The notes: generated by a model not told the origin, from the letters alone. Positions 39,353 through 49,655 are shown, counted from the first letter of the stretch. The stretch: 64,000 nucleotides of DNA from a virus (IMGVR_UViG_3300032296_003307:124001-188000), one strand, 5' to 3'. Made by a program: numbers and translations.

Positions 39353-42300
39353 ATGGCATGTTGTAAATATCAATTTTTATCAAATAGACTGTTTCCGGTT
39401 ACGGTTAATTGGACCGCTTGTGACGGACAAAAAAAATCTACAATTTTAAGAAGAAATCGTCCAATAACCGTTTGGGCAATTTGTGGAACCGCACAACCTA
39501 GCAGATTTGCCACATTAATTTTAGAGTGTAAATGTGTTGGACTTAAAATTGAAAAGCAACCAATAGTAACATCAGGTAGGACCACTTTTGTTCAATTTAC
39601 AGATTGTTATGGAAACCTACAAAAAAAGGAATTGACCGATAGTTCTCCTGTAATAAACGAGTGTGGTTGTAGAGGAACCACAGCTAGTGCAGATATATAT
39701 AGTGTTAGTGAATTTGGTGATTGTTCTAAAGGAGGATTGATTATACCAACCCCTACACCAACAAAAACTTCAACATTAACACCCACATTAACCAAAACAC
39801 CAACCTCAACACCAACTCCAACAAAAACAAAAACCCCAACTCCAACTCCAACAAACACAAGTACAACAACACCATCAAATAGTCCACAAAGTACACCATG
39901 TTTAAGTTTTAGTTTGACACCAAGTAATAGTGCAACACCTAGCACAACACCATCAACAACACCGACAACAACTCCTACGGTAACAACAACAACTTCACCA
40001 ACACCGACTAAGACTGCAACACCATCACCAACTGCGTGTGAGTGTAAGATTTACCAATTCAGAGTCAGACAAACTGATTTAAACAGTGCCACAGGGAATA
40101 CACAATCGTGGATTAATAAAACAGTATTCGGGTTCATGGGTAACTGTGCACCAACTTGCAATCCTGACCATTGGCAATCAACAGGGTTTGTCGTTCCTGA
40201 TGGTTATATTGGTTCAACCGCAACATCAGATATTATCTATGAATGGTGTCAACCATTAACAAAATTACAACAAGACGATAATAACGGATTTGTTACACCA
40301 CCTTACATTTATTTTTACTACTATCAAAATGGTGTTAAAATAACAGGTATATCTACAACTTATACTGCAACCACAGAATGTTGTACCGAACCTGTAGTTT
40401 ATGGTGGTAATAGACAAGGAATTTATTCTTTGACTGAAGAGGGAGGGGCTCCTTCTACACCATCGACAGGACAAATAGAATTTTTTAACTCCGGTGTAAC
40501 ATATAACATTGGTGAAATTACAGGATTTTCATTTACATTGGTAGATGCGTTGGACCAAAATGTTGGTCAACCAAATGACGGTACAGGAAATTGTTATTCA
40601 GTAACCAACCTATCAAACGGAGGTGGGTCAATTTATTTTACACAGAGCGGTGTAACTTTTGGGTTTAGCGGAACCTCCTCAAGTTTTGTGAGTAACGCAA
40701 CAGGGTTTAGTGGTTCTAATTTGACATTAATTCAATCAGGAGGAACATCTTTCTTTTCAGGATTATCCGTAAATATGACATTTAACGTTAATCCTTACCC
40801 AACAGTAACACCAACAAGTAACCCAACTGTAACACCAACCAAAACACCGACCAAAACACCAACACCAACAGTTACACCAACTTATACCGTTACAAGTACA
40901 CCTACTGAAACCGCAACCAACACACCAACACCATCTGTAACACCAAGTCCAACAGAAACTTATTATTGTAGACAATGTCCATCGGGCACAACATGGAATG
41001 GTACTTATTGTGTTGGTAACATATTTTCATCAACATCTGCAACTACTGCATATTCGGCCTTTACCTTTACCTCAGGTTCCACATTAGCGGCGTTTGGTCG
41101 TTGGGGCACCATTTTTTACGAAGATATAAGTGGATATACCTTACCATTAACTTTTTATAACGGTGATTACCCGACAGGGGGTATTATTGCGTATTCAGGT
41201 TCAAATACAACAATATTTAACGGATTACGAGACTCATCAACATTTATAAATTCTTTCACATCCATCGCTTCGGGTAATTTTGATTCTAATTCTGGCGGTA
41301 CTGAAGTACAACGACAAATAGTCGTTAATAATGGTAATGCTCCGACATCACAATTATGGTCAAGTCTTAATAATTCCGATTACGGAAGAATTAATCAGGC
41401 CGGTGTACAAAACGCCGCAGGATTTTTGACAAATGAATGGTGGGGTTATTATGTTTGTGTTGAATTGACCGCAACAACACAATTACATCTATTAATTGGT
41501 GGTGATGACCTTTATAGATTAAGAATGAATGAAAATTTTATAATCTATAAAAATGGTGCAAATCCGCCATCGGTAACTCTTAATGGTGTGACTTATGCAA
41601 ATGCTGGTAGATATGCCATCACAAATGCTGCGGGTCAAAACATTAGCTTTTTTAATCAAATTTGTTTACCTATAACGTTGACCGCAGGAACTTATATATT
41701 CCAACCCGAGTTTATGGATACAGGAGTTCAATATACTACAGGAGTATTTGAAATATACTCAGGAGTATCAACATCAACATTAACAGGTCTTACAACAAAT
41801 ACACAACTATCACCATATATTTTACATTCTTCAGAAAATTTAAGAGGTCAAACAGTTAGCATGATTAAATATTCAGGAAATACTTTTGGTATTTTCTGTC
41901 CACCTAACTATACACTTGGTTTTAGTTCTTGTACACCATATTGTGTTTATGGAAATACAATACAACAACCCTGTCCTACTGTTACACCATCAACCACACC
42001 TTCAAATACACCTACTACGACTCAAACACAAACACCAACACCAACTGAAACTCCAACCTTAACACCAACACCAACGGAAACTTTAGGTATAGAAGGATAT
42101 GTTGCACAACCATGTTGTGGTGGTGGACAAATAGAAATAAATATTCAAGGTAACGGCACATTTTTAGGGCAGTCTTTTTCGTTGGCTAATCAATGTTGGA
42201 CTATTATTTTACCGCTGGGTACATCGGTAGTTGGTCCAACTATAAATGCAACATATTTGTTTGAGTCTGGTTGTACACAATGTTTTGATAGTACTTATGA

Positions 42301-43198
42301 CTATTGTCCATCTCAGACACCAACGGCATCAATAACTGCAACACCTACCGAAACTCCGACTATGACACCAACAACAACGGTAACAAAAACACAAACTAAG
42401 ACACCAACACCTACAAAAACTGCTACTAAAACACCAACACCTACAAAAACACCTACAATGACACCAACACAAAGTAAGTCGGCGTGTTATTGCACAACAT
42501 TTAATATAAGTAAACACGATATTGAATTCGCTTCAGGGAATACAGATAACACTAATGGTAAAGTATTTGCGGTTGTGTATTTGTGTGGTGAAAGTCTACC
42601 ATCAACGTTAGAATTTAATTTTGGAGACACCTATAGAAGGTGTATTGGTCAGTTCTTCTACTTTTATTTAAATAACAACAATTCTGTTTATCAATCTTAC
42701 GTAAATCCTGAATATTTTAGTTCAACAACAATAACATCTCAAACCGCATGTGATAGTGATGAATTCTGTTGTGGTTTTGTACCATCTCAAACTAGAACGC
42801 CAACAAACACTCCAACACCAACAAGTTGTTTGGGTTCATGGAATAGCGTGGCGTTACTTTCAGAATTTTCTGACACCATTTGTAATGGTAACACTATTAG
42901 GTCAGGAAAATTAGAACGAAGAAATTTGGTTCAGTATACAAATAATTGTAGAAATTTGAGTTCAATACCTGCTAACTGCAAGTGGTACCAAGATTATTAC
43001 ATATATTCATGGGATAATAATTGTAATAAAATTACAACTGTGGTTACTGAACAATACCAACCAAACACGGCAAATACTGTTATAAATTTAGGATATATAG
43101 AAGAAACGGTTGGGTGTGAAAATTGTAATAGAGTTGTGGTAAAAAAACCTGTACCTGGCACATTAAGAAATAATTGTGGTATTCCTTTTAAACCGTAA
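39353..43198 (+). CDS. Giant Pro/Thr-linked adhesin or tail-fibre protein
   Basis: The protein has 1281 residues from ATG 39353 (MACCKYQFLSNRLFPVTVNW). The start follows TATTTAT (39339-39345) by 7 nt. An N-terminal Cys-rich module (TVNWTACDGQKK, ITVWAICG) is shared with 43209 and 46408. At least five globular blocks are joined by long (T-P)n linkers (TPTPTKTKTPTPTPTNTS type). One block (YYVCVELTATTQLHLLIGGD onwards) resembles PA14-type carbohydrate-binding folds. Many Cys pairs suggest disulphides. A surface receptor-binding or adhesive appendage is likely. Confidence 0.8.
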   Translation: MACCKYQFLSNRLFPVTVNWTACDGQKKSTILRRNRPITVWAICGTAQPSRFATLILECKCVGLKIEKQPIVTSGRTTFVQFTDCYGNLQKKELTDSSPVINECGCRGTTASADIYSVSEFGDCSKGGLIIPTPTPTKTSTLTPTLTKTPTSTPTPTKTKTPTPTPTNTSTTTPSNSPQSTPCLSFSLTPSNSATPSTTPSTTPTTTPTVTTTTSPTPTKTATPSPTACECKIYQFRVRQTDLNSATGNTQSWINKTVFGFMGNCAPTCNPDHWQSTGFVVPDGYIGSTATSDIIYEWCQPLTKLQQDDNNGFVTPPYIYFYYYQNGVKITGISTTYTATTECCTEPVVYGGNRQGIYSLTEEGGAPSTPSTGQIEFFNSGVTYNIGEITGFSFTLVDALDQNVGQPNDGTGNCYSVTNLSNGGGSIYFTQSGVTFGFSGTSSSFVSNATGFSGSNLTLIQSGGTSFFSGLSVNMTFNVNPYPTVTPTSNPTVTPTKTPTKTPTPTVTPTYTVTSTPTETATNTPTPSVTPSPTETYYCRQCPSGTTWNGTYCVGNIFSSTSATTAYSAFTFTSGSTLAAFGRWGTIFYEDISGYTLPLTFYNGDYPTGGIIAYSGSNTTIFNGLRDSSTFINSFTSIASGNFDSNSGGTEVQRQIVVNNGNAPTSQLWSSLNNSDYGRINQAGVQNAAGFLTNEWWGYYVCVELTATTQLHLLIGGDDLYRLRMNENFIIYKNGANPPSVTLNGVTYANAGRYAITNAAGQNISFFNQICLPITLTAGTYIFQPEFMDTGVQYTTGVFEIYSGVSTSTLTGLTTNTQLSPYILHSSENLRGQTVSMIKYSGNTFGIFCPPNYTLGFSSCTPYCVYGNTIQQPCPTVTPSTTPSNTPTTTQTQTPTPTETPTLTPTPTETLGIEGYVAQPCCGGGQIEINIQGNGTFLGQSFSLANQCWTIILPLGTSVVGPTINATYLFESGCTQCFDSTYDYCPSQTPTASITATPTETPTMTPTTTVTKTQTKTPTPTKTATKTPTPTKTPTMTPTQSKSACYCTTFNISKHDIEFASGNTDNTNGKVFAVVYLCGESLPSTLEFNFGDTYRRCIGQFFYFYLNNNNSVYQSYVNPEYFSSTTITSQTACDSDEFCCGFVPSQTRTPTNTPTPTSCLGSWNSVALLSEFSDTICNGNTIRSGKLERRNLVQYTNNCRNLSSIPANCKWYQDYYIYSWDNNCNKITTVVTEQYQPNTANTVINLGYIEETVGCENCNRVVVKKPVPGTLRNNCGIPFKP

Positions 43199-43208
43199 AA
43201 AATATTAA

Positions 43209-44150
43209 ATGTCTTATACGTGTATTAAATATACCGTTCAAAATATAAGTCCAATTATACCTGTCACAATAACATGGCGTGGTTGTAATGGATTAACTAG
43301 AACTCAAACACTTAGAAAAAAAAGTTCAATAAGTATATGTGCGTTAAATAATTCTGTTAAATCCAGTATCATTAGGTTAACAAATATAACAAGAAATTGT
43401 AAACCAACTAATGAATGTGTAAATTATTTGGTAACAAATAATAGTAGTTTTTATCAAACATTTGAGTATGTTGACTGTCAAACACCTATGCCGGGTTTGG
43501 GATTTGTTAATAATAAAACAAGAGGCGTAGAACCAGGTCAAACAATTTCAGTTTGTATGTGTGTACCATGTTTAAGTGCATCGGAAAATTTTAATTTTAC
43601 TTTAGAAAAAAAACAACCATGTGTTAATGGTTTACCTGTAACCCCAACACCGTCACCATATAATTGTTTTAGTGTTATAAGTTATGAACCACCAAATCAA
43701 GACACGTTGGTTTTATTTACAGACTGTTGCGGAAACACTAGACAGTTTGTTGCTGATGTTAATTCAAGCGGATACGGTACGCCACCTGAATTTTGTATAC
43801 GAAAAAATTCGGCAATTAGTAGTTTGAAAAGTGTTCTTTATCAAGACCCGTGTGTACAAACTTGTGGAACGCCAACCCCAACACCGTCAGTGACATCAAC
43901 ACCCGCAACAACGCCAACCAATACACTTACACCAACACCGACACCAACAAAAAGTTTGACACCAACACCAACAAAAACACAAACCAATACACCGTCAGTA
44001 ACATTAACGCCCACAAAAACACCAACCAATACTCCTTCAGATACACCAACCCCAACCCCTACTCCAACACCAATAATATTGAATAATCCAATATTAGTTG
44101 GTGAGGATGAATATTTAAATGTTGGGGATAATCAATTTTTACAATATTAA
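43209..44150 (+). CDS. Adhesin paralogue with Pro/Thr linker
   Basis: The protein has 313 residues. The N-terminal module [20 protein letters not shown] is followed by [20 protein letters not shown]; Cys-rich modules follow, then a [20 protein letters not shown] stalk. The short C-terminus [19 protein letters not shown] may be a tip or attachment peptide. It is 10 nt downstream of the giant adhesin in the same operon. Confidence 0.75.
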   Translation: MSYTCIKYTVQNISPIIPVTITWRGCNGLTRTQTLRKKSSISICALNNSVKSSIIRLTNITRNCKPTNECVNYLVTNNSSFYQTFEYVDCQTPMPGLGFVNNKTRGVEPGQTISVCMCVPCLSASENFNFTLEKKQPCVNGLPVTPTPSPYNCFSVISYEPPNQDTLVLFTDCCGNTRQFVADVNSSGYGTPPEFCIRKNSAISSLKSVLYQDPCVQTCGTPTPTPSVTSTPATTPTNTLTPTPTPTKSLTPTPTKTQTNTPSVTLTPTKTPTNTPSDTPTPTPTPTPIILNNPILVGEDEYLNVGDNQFLQY

Positions 44151-44172
44151 AATTAAAAAACTATAAAATAAA

Positions 44173-46236
44173 ATGGCACTAACAGGAAAAACAATCGGAC
44201 AATTAACATATCTACAGTATCCCACAAATGATACTTTGATTCCTGTGGAATTAAGTGGTGATACATACCACATATCATTTTCTGCAGTAAACTATACTGA
44301 AACAACATATACGGATTTAGTTGTAGGTGCAACAGCAGCTGAACTAACTCCAGGTCAATACTACTTGATGACCGATTTCCAAACTTGTTATGACCAACCA
44401 AATTATGATAGTCTTGGTAATCCAATAACAACAGGTAACTATAAAACAGGTACAACTGAACCGATATTATTGTTGGCAACATCAACAACAGGATTCTCAC
44501 CAACAGTATATTCAACATTGTATCCACAAGATAAAATATCTTACGACTTTACTTGGAATACAACTGAGGTAACAGGTAGTCCTGCTAAAGGTAGAATCAC
44601 AGAACGTATTGACGAAAAAGATAATAGAGCCGACTACGATTTCAGAGCAGTTCAATTTATCAGATATGTTGGATTCTTTTCAGAACAATATTTGCCAGGT
44701 AAAATTGATATAAATGCAACAACAGGATTAGTGTCAGAAACTACAACAGGAACAACATTTTTATCTTCCTTTAATGTTGGTGATATTTTGGGTGTTTTTT
44801 ATTCAGCGGGTAATGACGCTCCTATAGGATGTTTTCAGTATTACGAAATTACATCAATTGTTAGCGATACTCAAATGTATGTGACAGGTAGGACTTTGAC
44901 CGCATCCAATAACGTGTATTATAGTCATGGGATAAGATTACCTGATTACATGAGTCCATTCCAATGTAATGTTACTGGAGGAACTTATGATGAATCTGCA
45001 GAGTATTATACATTCCATAATGGAAGTAGTAATAATGTTTATCTTGGTAATAACAGTGAGTATAGTGATTTTATTTTATCAAACAACGTGTTTCAAGGTG
45101 GTTCACATTATGATATGACTTTTGGTGGAAATGTTGTAGGAAATACCCTTAATAACGTTTTGAGAGCAAGTACCTGTGGTCCTTACTTCCAATATAATAT
45201 CATAACAAATAATTTTGATAGAAATGTAGTAGGTCCAAATTTCCAACGAAATGTTATTGATTGTGATATGAACAATAATCAAATTGCAGGTAATTTCCAT
45301 CATAACACTTTGGGTGATGCAGACGGACAAGATTTTGTTTATAATACAATTGGTCCATTTTTCTATAACAATTTCTTGACTTTCAATAATAGTGATTTCC
45401 AAAACAACACCATTGGGTATAGGTTCTATAATAACCTTATAGATAGTGGATTCATAAACAACGAAATCAATGGTACTTTTTATAATAATATAATTAGGAA
45501 TTCAGATTTTGATAATAATAACATTGGGGACACATTTTATTCAAACAACATACCAGTTAGTTTTAGTAGAAATACTATAGGTCAACAATTTTATGAGAAT
45601 AACATTTATAGTCAATTCACTGAAAATACTTTTGGTGAAAACGTATATGTAAACACTTTTGGTGACCCGACTAACATTGGAATTTATTCATTCACAAATA
45701 ACAACGTAGGTGGAGATTTCGCTGCTAACTATTTTTCAGGAACTACTCAATATAATAAAATTGGGAACGGGTGTGGTAGTAATAATGTTGACACAAATTT
45801 TTCATATAATCAAATTGGAACTAATTTTACAAGTAATATTATTGCAAATGATTTTGGATTTGGTGGTGGGGTATATAGAGGAAACATTATAGGTAACGGA
45901 TTTAATGCTAATACCGTGGGTGAATATTGTTACAACAATACTTTTGGTGACGAGTGTTATAATAATAACTTATCTGATTATTTTACAAATAATAATATAA
46001 GTTATGGTATGAATAATACAACCACACTTGATTTAGATGGTGTGGGAAATTTCCAAAATAATAACATAACCTATGGTTATTTCCAATTTGATTTAACTTT
46101 AACAGGTGGGACAGGAGGGAACCCAATATTATATAGTCAATATACCACCAATATCATGAAAGATTCTATGGATAATGTCACATATGTGACTTTCTTGAGT
46201 GGTGGAACAATAATCGCACAAACAATAACAATTTAA
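44173..46236 (+). CDS. Right-handed beta-helix fibre/appendage protein
   Basis: The protein has 687 residues. The N-terminal domain (MALTGKTIGQLTYLQYPTND) is of a kind I associate with phage baseplate- or fibre-attachment proteins. From about residue 275 a long Asn ladder runs to about 630, with repeated 'NNxI...F..N.I/IG..F..N' units such as NTIGYRFYNNLIDSGFINNE, which predict a right-handed parallel beta-helix. Likely a receptor-binding or glycan-binding fibre. Confidence 0.8.
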   Translation: MALTGKTIGQLTYLQYPTNDTLIPVELSGDTYHISFSAVNYTETTYTDLVVGATAAELTPGQYYLMTDFQTCYDQPNYDSLGNPITTGNYKTGTTEPILLLATSTTGFSPTVYSTLYPQDKISYDFTWNTTEVTGSPAKGRITERIDEKDNRADYDFRAVQFIRYVGFFSEQYLPGKIDINATTGLVSETTTGTTFLSSFNVGDILGVFYSAGNDAPIGCFQYYEITSIVSDTQMYVTGRTLTASNNVYYSHGIRLPDYMSPFQCNVTGGTYDESAEYYTFHNGSSNNVYLGNNSEYSDFILSNNVFQGGSHYDMTFGGNVVGNTLNNVLRASTCGPYFQYNIITNNFDRNVVGPNFQRNVIDCDMNNNQIAGNFHHNTLGDADGQDFVYNTIGPFFYNNFLTFNNSDFQNNTIGYRFYNNLIDSGFINNEINGTFYNNIIRNSDFDNNNIGDTFYSNNIPVSFSRNTIGQQFYENNIYSQFTENTFGENVYVNTFGDPTNIGIYSFTNNNVGGDFAANYFSGTTQYNKIGNGCGSNNVDTNFSYNQIGTNFTSNIIANDFGFGGGVYRGNIIGNGFNANTVGEYCYNNTFGDECYNNNLSDYFTNNNISYGMNNTTTLDLDGVGNFQNNNITYGYFQFDLTLTGGTGGNPILYSQYTTNIMKDSMDNVTYVTFLSGGTIIAQTITI

Positions 46237-46242
46237 TAAAAT

Positions 46243-46359
46243 GCCCAAACACCAACACCGACACCAACAGACCCTTATACAGGAGTAACCCAAAAACAAA
46301 CAATAACACCAACTAACACTCAAACTCTAGCGGTACCTAAAATTAAATCAAACAAATAA
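46243..46359 (+). pseudogene. 3' remnant of a Pro/Thr-linked adhesin gene
   Basis: Between two adhesin genes, an open frame without a start reads AQTPTPTPTDPYTG, then VTQKQTITPTNTQTLAVPKI and a stop. DPYTG inside a PT linker is also present twice in 46408-47853, so this is the stranded end of a duplicated or recombined adhesin. The following 48 bp to the next ATG are AT-rich and hold its TATTTAT (46395-46401). Confidence 0.65.
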
Positions 46360-46407
46360 TCTAAAATTGATAATTGATTTACATATTATGATGATATTTA
46401 TTGAGGT

Positions 46408-47853
46408 ATGTATACATGTTTAAATTTTACGATAACAAACAGAAATGTTCTTAGACCAATTGTAGTCACTTGGAGAGGGTGTGACGGGGCAACAAGAAGC
46501 CAAAGCTTAAGAAGAAGAGGGTCTATGACCGTTTGTGCATTAAATGGTAGTGTAACCTCAACTTTCAGAAACTTCGCCACAATAACAAGAAACTGTCAAT
46601 GTTTTAATTATCAAGTAACGAATACAAGTATATTCTATCAAACATTTGAACATGTAAACTGCAATGGATTTACAACCACGACAGGCATAGGACCAAACGA
46701 AACTGTTTCTTTGTGTATGTGTCGTCCGTGTTTTTTACCAAACCAAACAAATGTTAATTTTACATTAGTGCAAGGTCAACCATGTGTTAACGGACTACCA
46801 GCAACTCCTACACCATCAACAACACCAACTGTTACCCCAACCCCACTTCCATGTTCTTCAGGGATTACTGCAGATGCGGGTTTTTGGTTCTATTATGATT
46901 GTTGTGGAAATTATGTTTCAGGTATTAGCGCAAATACTGTGATATGTATGAACCCAAATTTTGCGAATTCAGGGGTTATTCCAATATATTCTGCTTGTTC
47001 ACAAACATGTGTAACACCAACACCAACTAAAACTAAAACATCAACTCCGACACCAACACAAACGCCCACAGACCCATACACAGGAACAACTCAAACTCCA
47101 ACTACAAGTCCAACACCAACTACAACTCCTTCGGCAACTACAACATCAACTCCGACAGTAACGTCCACACCAACAAATACGCTTACTCCTTCAGCAACAA
47201 CAACATCAACTCCGACAGTAACGTCCACACCAACAAATACACTTACTCCTTCAGCAACAACAACACCAACAGAAACCGTAACTCCTACACCAACAAATAC
47301 ACCTAGTCAATCGGCAACCACAACTCCTACACCAACAAATACACTTACTCCTTCAGCAACAACAACACCAACAGAAACCGTAACTCCTACACCAACAAAT
47401 ACACTTACTCCTTCAGCAACAACAACACCAACAGAAACCGTAACTCCTACACCAACACCAACGGTTACTGACCCGTACACAGGAACAACTGAAACACCTA
47501 CACCAACACCAACAAATACACCTAGTCAATCGGCAACCACAACTCCTACACCAACTGTGACATCAACACCAACAAATACAGGCACAATGGCGAGCACAGG
47601 GGTTACCGTTAATTTTGGTACAACAGAAGCAACAACATGTACTCCTGACGCTGGAACGGCCTTAGTTTACTTACCACCAGGTGGAACAATATCTGAGACA
47701 ACTACAATTTATTTTGATGCTGGATTGACAACACCATACACTATTAACCCTACCGCTAACTTTATTGTAGACGCAACTGCGGGAAGTACAGTTCATAACT
47801 TTAACAGACTTACAGGTGTAGTTGGTTCCGCAACAATAACAACTTGTCCGTAA
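46408..47853 (+). CDS. Adhesin paralogue with repetitive Pro/Thr stalk
   Basis: The protein has 481 residues. N-terminal module FTITNRNVLRPIVVTWRGCD and SQSLRRRGSMTVCALNGS is clearly paralogous to 43209. About 170 residues of PT stalk with near-identical DNA repeats (47041-47600) follow, then a C-terminal globular domain (TGVTVNFGTTEATTCTPDAG) that may be the tip. TATTTAT (46395-46401) at 6 nt. Confidence 0.8.
   Translation: MYTCLNFTITNRNVLRPIVVTWRGCDGATRSQSLRRRGSMTVCALNGSVTSTFRNFATITRNCQCFNYQVTNTSIFYQTFEHVNCNGFTTTTGIGPNETVSLCMCRPCFLPNQTNVNFTLVQGQPCVNGLPATPTPSTTPTVTPTPLPCSSGITADAGFWFYYDCCGNYVSGISANTVICMNPNFANSGVIPIYSACSQTCVTPTPTKTKTSTPTPTQTPTDPYTGTTQTPTTSPTPTTTPSATTTSTPTVTSTPTNTLTPSATTTSTPTVTSTPTNTLTPSATTTPTETVTPTPTNTPSQSATTTPTPTNTLTPSATTTPTETVTPTPTNTLTPSATTTPTETVTPTPTPTVTDPYTGTTETPTPTPTNTPSQSATTTPTPTVTSTPTNTGTMASTGVTVNFGTTEATTCTPDAGTALVYLPPGGTISETTTIYFDAGLTTPYTINPTANFIVDATAGSTVHNFNRLTGVVGSATITTCP
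47041..47600 (+). repeat. In-frame tandem DNA repeats encoding the PT stalk
   Basis: Units such as ACACTTACTCCTTCAGCAAC, and the PTETVTPTPTNT and DPYTG blocks they belong to, recur almost unchanged several times. Copy-number change by slippage or recombination would vary stalk length without changing the frame. Confidence 0.75.
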
Positions 47854-47864
47854 AATACTAATAT

Positions 47865-48239
47865 ATGTCAAGAAAAATAATATTATCTGAAAAACAATTT
47901 GAACAATTGGTTAATAAAATAACTGAAGACGTTAATGAAAACATTTTTTCAGATGCTTATTATGGTTTAAAGGGTGTTTGGAGAGGTTATGGTTATAACT
48001 TTTACAAATACACCAATCAAGTTGACAATATTGCACGTACTATGTTAAGAAAAACGGCAGGTTTGGATGCTCAAGCCAATAATTTGGTAGAAATAAATAG
48101 AACTGTGGGGCAACTAAACATACCACAACAGTCAAAGGACGAATTGAGAAATGAAGTTAATAACTTGTTAACCTCGTTCCAACAATATCAACAATCTCTA
48201 CAGAACTTAAGGGCTTGGAGTCAAAGAACCATCTCTTAA
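47865..48239 (+). CDS. Tagged protein, class A leader
   Basis: The protein has 124 residues. MSRKIILSEKQFEQLVNKIT then ED (I-T-E). A Gly/Tyr-rich patch (YYGLKGVWRGYGYNFYKYTN) is followed by a long helix (DELRNEVNNLLTSFQQYQQS). It starts 11 nt after the adhesin, the only tagged gene directly attached to that cassette. Confidence 0.65.
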   Translation: MSRKIILSEKQFEQLVNKITEDVNENIFSDAYYGLKGVWRGYGYNFYKYTNQVDNIARTMLRKTAGLDAQANNLVEINRTVGQLNIPQQSKDELRNEVNNLLTSFQQYQQSLQNLRAWSQRTIS

Positions 48240-48251
48240 ATTTACTCCTAT

Positions 48252-48566
48252 ATGGGTAAAAGATTTATTATATCAGAATCTGAAAAAGAAGATATCAAGT
48301 CAAAACATGAAATTGATATTGACCAAAAATTATTTACATATTTAAGGAGAAACCTTAAATTCAAAAAAAGAAAATATCCTGGATTTGATTGGGAGCCGAA
48401 TATTATCACATACGTTTACGATAATGAAGAAAAAGTATTAAATTCTAAAAAAGATGCATTAAATTGGATTTTTGCTAACTTACCTGAAAAATACACAGAA
48501 GAAGATTCTAAAACAAGGAGAACAATTCGTAAGTATATGAATGACTCTATTGATTCCTTAAAATAA
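48252..48566 (+). CDS. Tagged basic protein, class C leader
   Basis: The protein has 104 residues. MGKRFIISESEKEDIKSKHE lacks a clear (L/I)-x-E end. The mature part is basic (YLRRNLKFKKRKYPGFDWEP) and could bind DNA. It is in the same operon as the preceding gene. Confidence 0.6.
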   Translation: MGKRFIISESEKEDIKSKHEIDIDQKLFTYLRRNLKFKKRKYPGFDWEPNIITYVYDNEEKVLNSKKDALNWIFANLPEKYTEEDSKTRRTIRKYMNDSIDSLK

Positions 48567-48585
48567 CTTTTTTATTTTTTTATTT

Positions 48586-48858
48586 ATGACTAAAAAAGTA
48601 AATTCTTTCAAAAGGTTATATCTACTAGGATTTATTGTTGTATTGGTTTTTGGTTCTTTAATATTTTTAATTGGTAATCAAATTTATTTGAAGATTAAAC
48701 CTAAGAATAATGAACCTATATCAGAAAAAAATACGGTAGATACAGTAATTAAAGAAAAAATTGTAGAAAAAATAAAAATAGACACAGTTTATTTTGAAAG
48801 AAAACCAAAAATGGTGGAAAAACCAAAAATACCTGACACTACAATCTTGAATCCTTAG
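48586..48858 (+). CDS. Single-pass membrane protein with Pro-rich tail
   Basis: The protein has 90 residues. A membrane helix at about 12-32 (LYLLGFIVVLVFGSLIFLIG) is followed by a Lys/Glu/Pro periplasmic-type tail (KPKMVEKPKIPDTTILNP). The layout recalls an inner-membrane spanin or envelope tether, but no outer partner is visible. Untagged. Confidence 0.6.
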   Translation: MTKKVNSFKRLYLLGFIVVLVFGSLIFLIGNQIYLKIKPKNNEPISEKNTVDTVIKEKIVEKIKIDTVYFERKPKMVEKPKIPDTTILNP

Positions 48859-49048
48859 TGGAACGTAAATCAATTTCAAAATTGATTCGTTTTAACCAAT
48901 CGTGAACAGTTACCTTCTCATTTTTATTTTTATTGTGTAAAAATGTCGCATAATTTAATATAGGTAAGGTTGTGTCATACCCTTCTACAATATTTTCATA
49001 AATGTCGTCAATTATTTGTTCGTGTGTTTTTTCTTCAAAGTAGCTCAT
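48839..49048 (-). CDS. Small acidic hypothetical protein
   Basis: The protein has 69 residues (MSYFEEKTHEQIIDDIYENI). It overlaps the convergent membrane-protein gene by 20 nt and its own upstream neighbour by 4 nt. Helical. Function unknown. Confidence 0.55.
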   Translation of the reverse strand: MSYFEEKTHEQIIDDIYENIVEGYDTTLPILNYATFLHNKNKNEKVTVHDWLKRINFEIDLRSTKDSRL

Positions 49049-49323
49049 AGTAATTCACATTTTTTTACAACTATTAATTTTTCAGAAATACCTAACAATC
49101 TCCATGCTCTGTGTATGTAGTCTTCATAAACAGTATTATAACTATCTTCTAATAATTCAGGTTCGTCTGTATATAATGTAACGTCAACAATAAATGCCTT
49201 CTTTTGACCTGAATAGTGTAATGAATTTATTTGCGAATATGAATTTTCGCCAAAAACCGCCTTTTTTTGTTTCATTTCCATTAGATTTACGGCGGCTTCC
49301 AAGGAATTCAATAAACCTTTCAT
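49045..49323 (-). CDS. Small alpha/beta protein with leader-like start
   Basis: The protein has 92 residues. MKGLLNSLEAAVNLMEMKQK contains L-M-E at about residues 14-16. It is followed by strands (AFIVDVTLYTDEPELLEDSY) and a helix. TATTTAT on the minus strand (49342-49348) is 18 nt upstream. Confidence 0.55.
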   Translation of the reverse strand: MKGLLNSLEAAVNLMEMKQKKAVFGENSYSQINSLHYSGQKKAFIVDVTLYTDEPELLEDSYNTVYEDYIHRAWRLLGISEKLIVVKKCELL

Positions 49324-49370
49324 TTTAGTAAAATGATAATAATAAATACATTAAAAATAAAATGTTGTTC

Positions 49371-49655
49371 TTAATTTTGGGAACTTGATACAAGTTTTTC
49401 TTTACATTCCCAGTGGATTCTCCAACCACCTCTTAGGACTGGCATTAACTTAGTTTCTTCTGCAATTACATGATATATTTCGTTTTTCATGTCGTAATAT
49501 TCGTTCGGAACCATCTGTGTTGTTACCGTTACCTCTGGGTCAAAGTACACTCGATTTAAACCTTGATTTTTAGATATTTTTATATCTACGTCAGAAAGGA
49601 AAAAGTTATATTTGTTTAAAATTTTTTCAAAAAGACACTTTTCCATTTTTTCCAT
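49371..49655 (-). CDS. Small alpha/beta late protein
   Basis: The protein has 94 residues. MEKMEKCLFEKILNKYNFFL contains L-F-E. The body DVDIKISKNQGLNRVYFDPE resembles the small alpha/beta proteins at 25895 and 26244. TATTTAT on the minus strand (49661-49667) at 5 nt. Confidence 0.6.
   Translation of the reverse strand: MEKMEKCLFEKILNKYNFFLSDVDIKISKNQGLNRVYFDPEVTVTTQMVPNEYYDMKNEIYHVIAEETKLMPVLRGGWRIHWECKEKLVSSSQN

Noticed and set aside
39607-39945. Minus-strand ORF rich in GVGVGVFV opposite the adhesin
   Set aside because: It is the antisense of the Pro/Thr codon repeats and has no start context; the plus-strand protein is clearly real. The same applies to 43841-44029 and the Cys/Trp-rich ORFs opposite 40763 and 42329.
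47100-47600. CRISPR-like array
   Set aside because: The repeats are in-frame codons for a Pro/Thr stalk, with no unique spacers of constant length and no cas genes.
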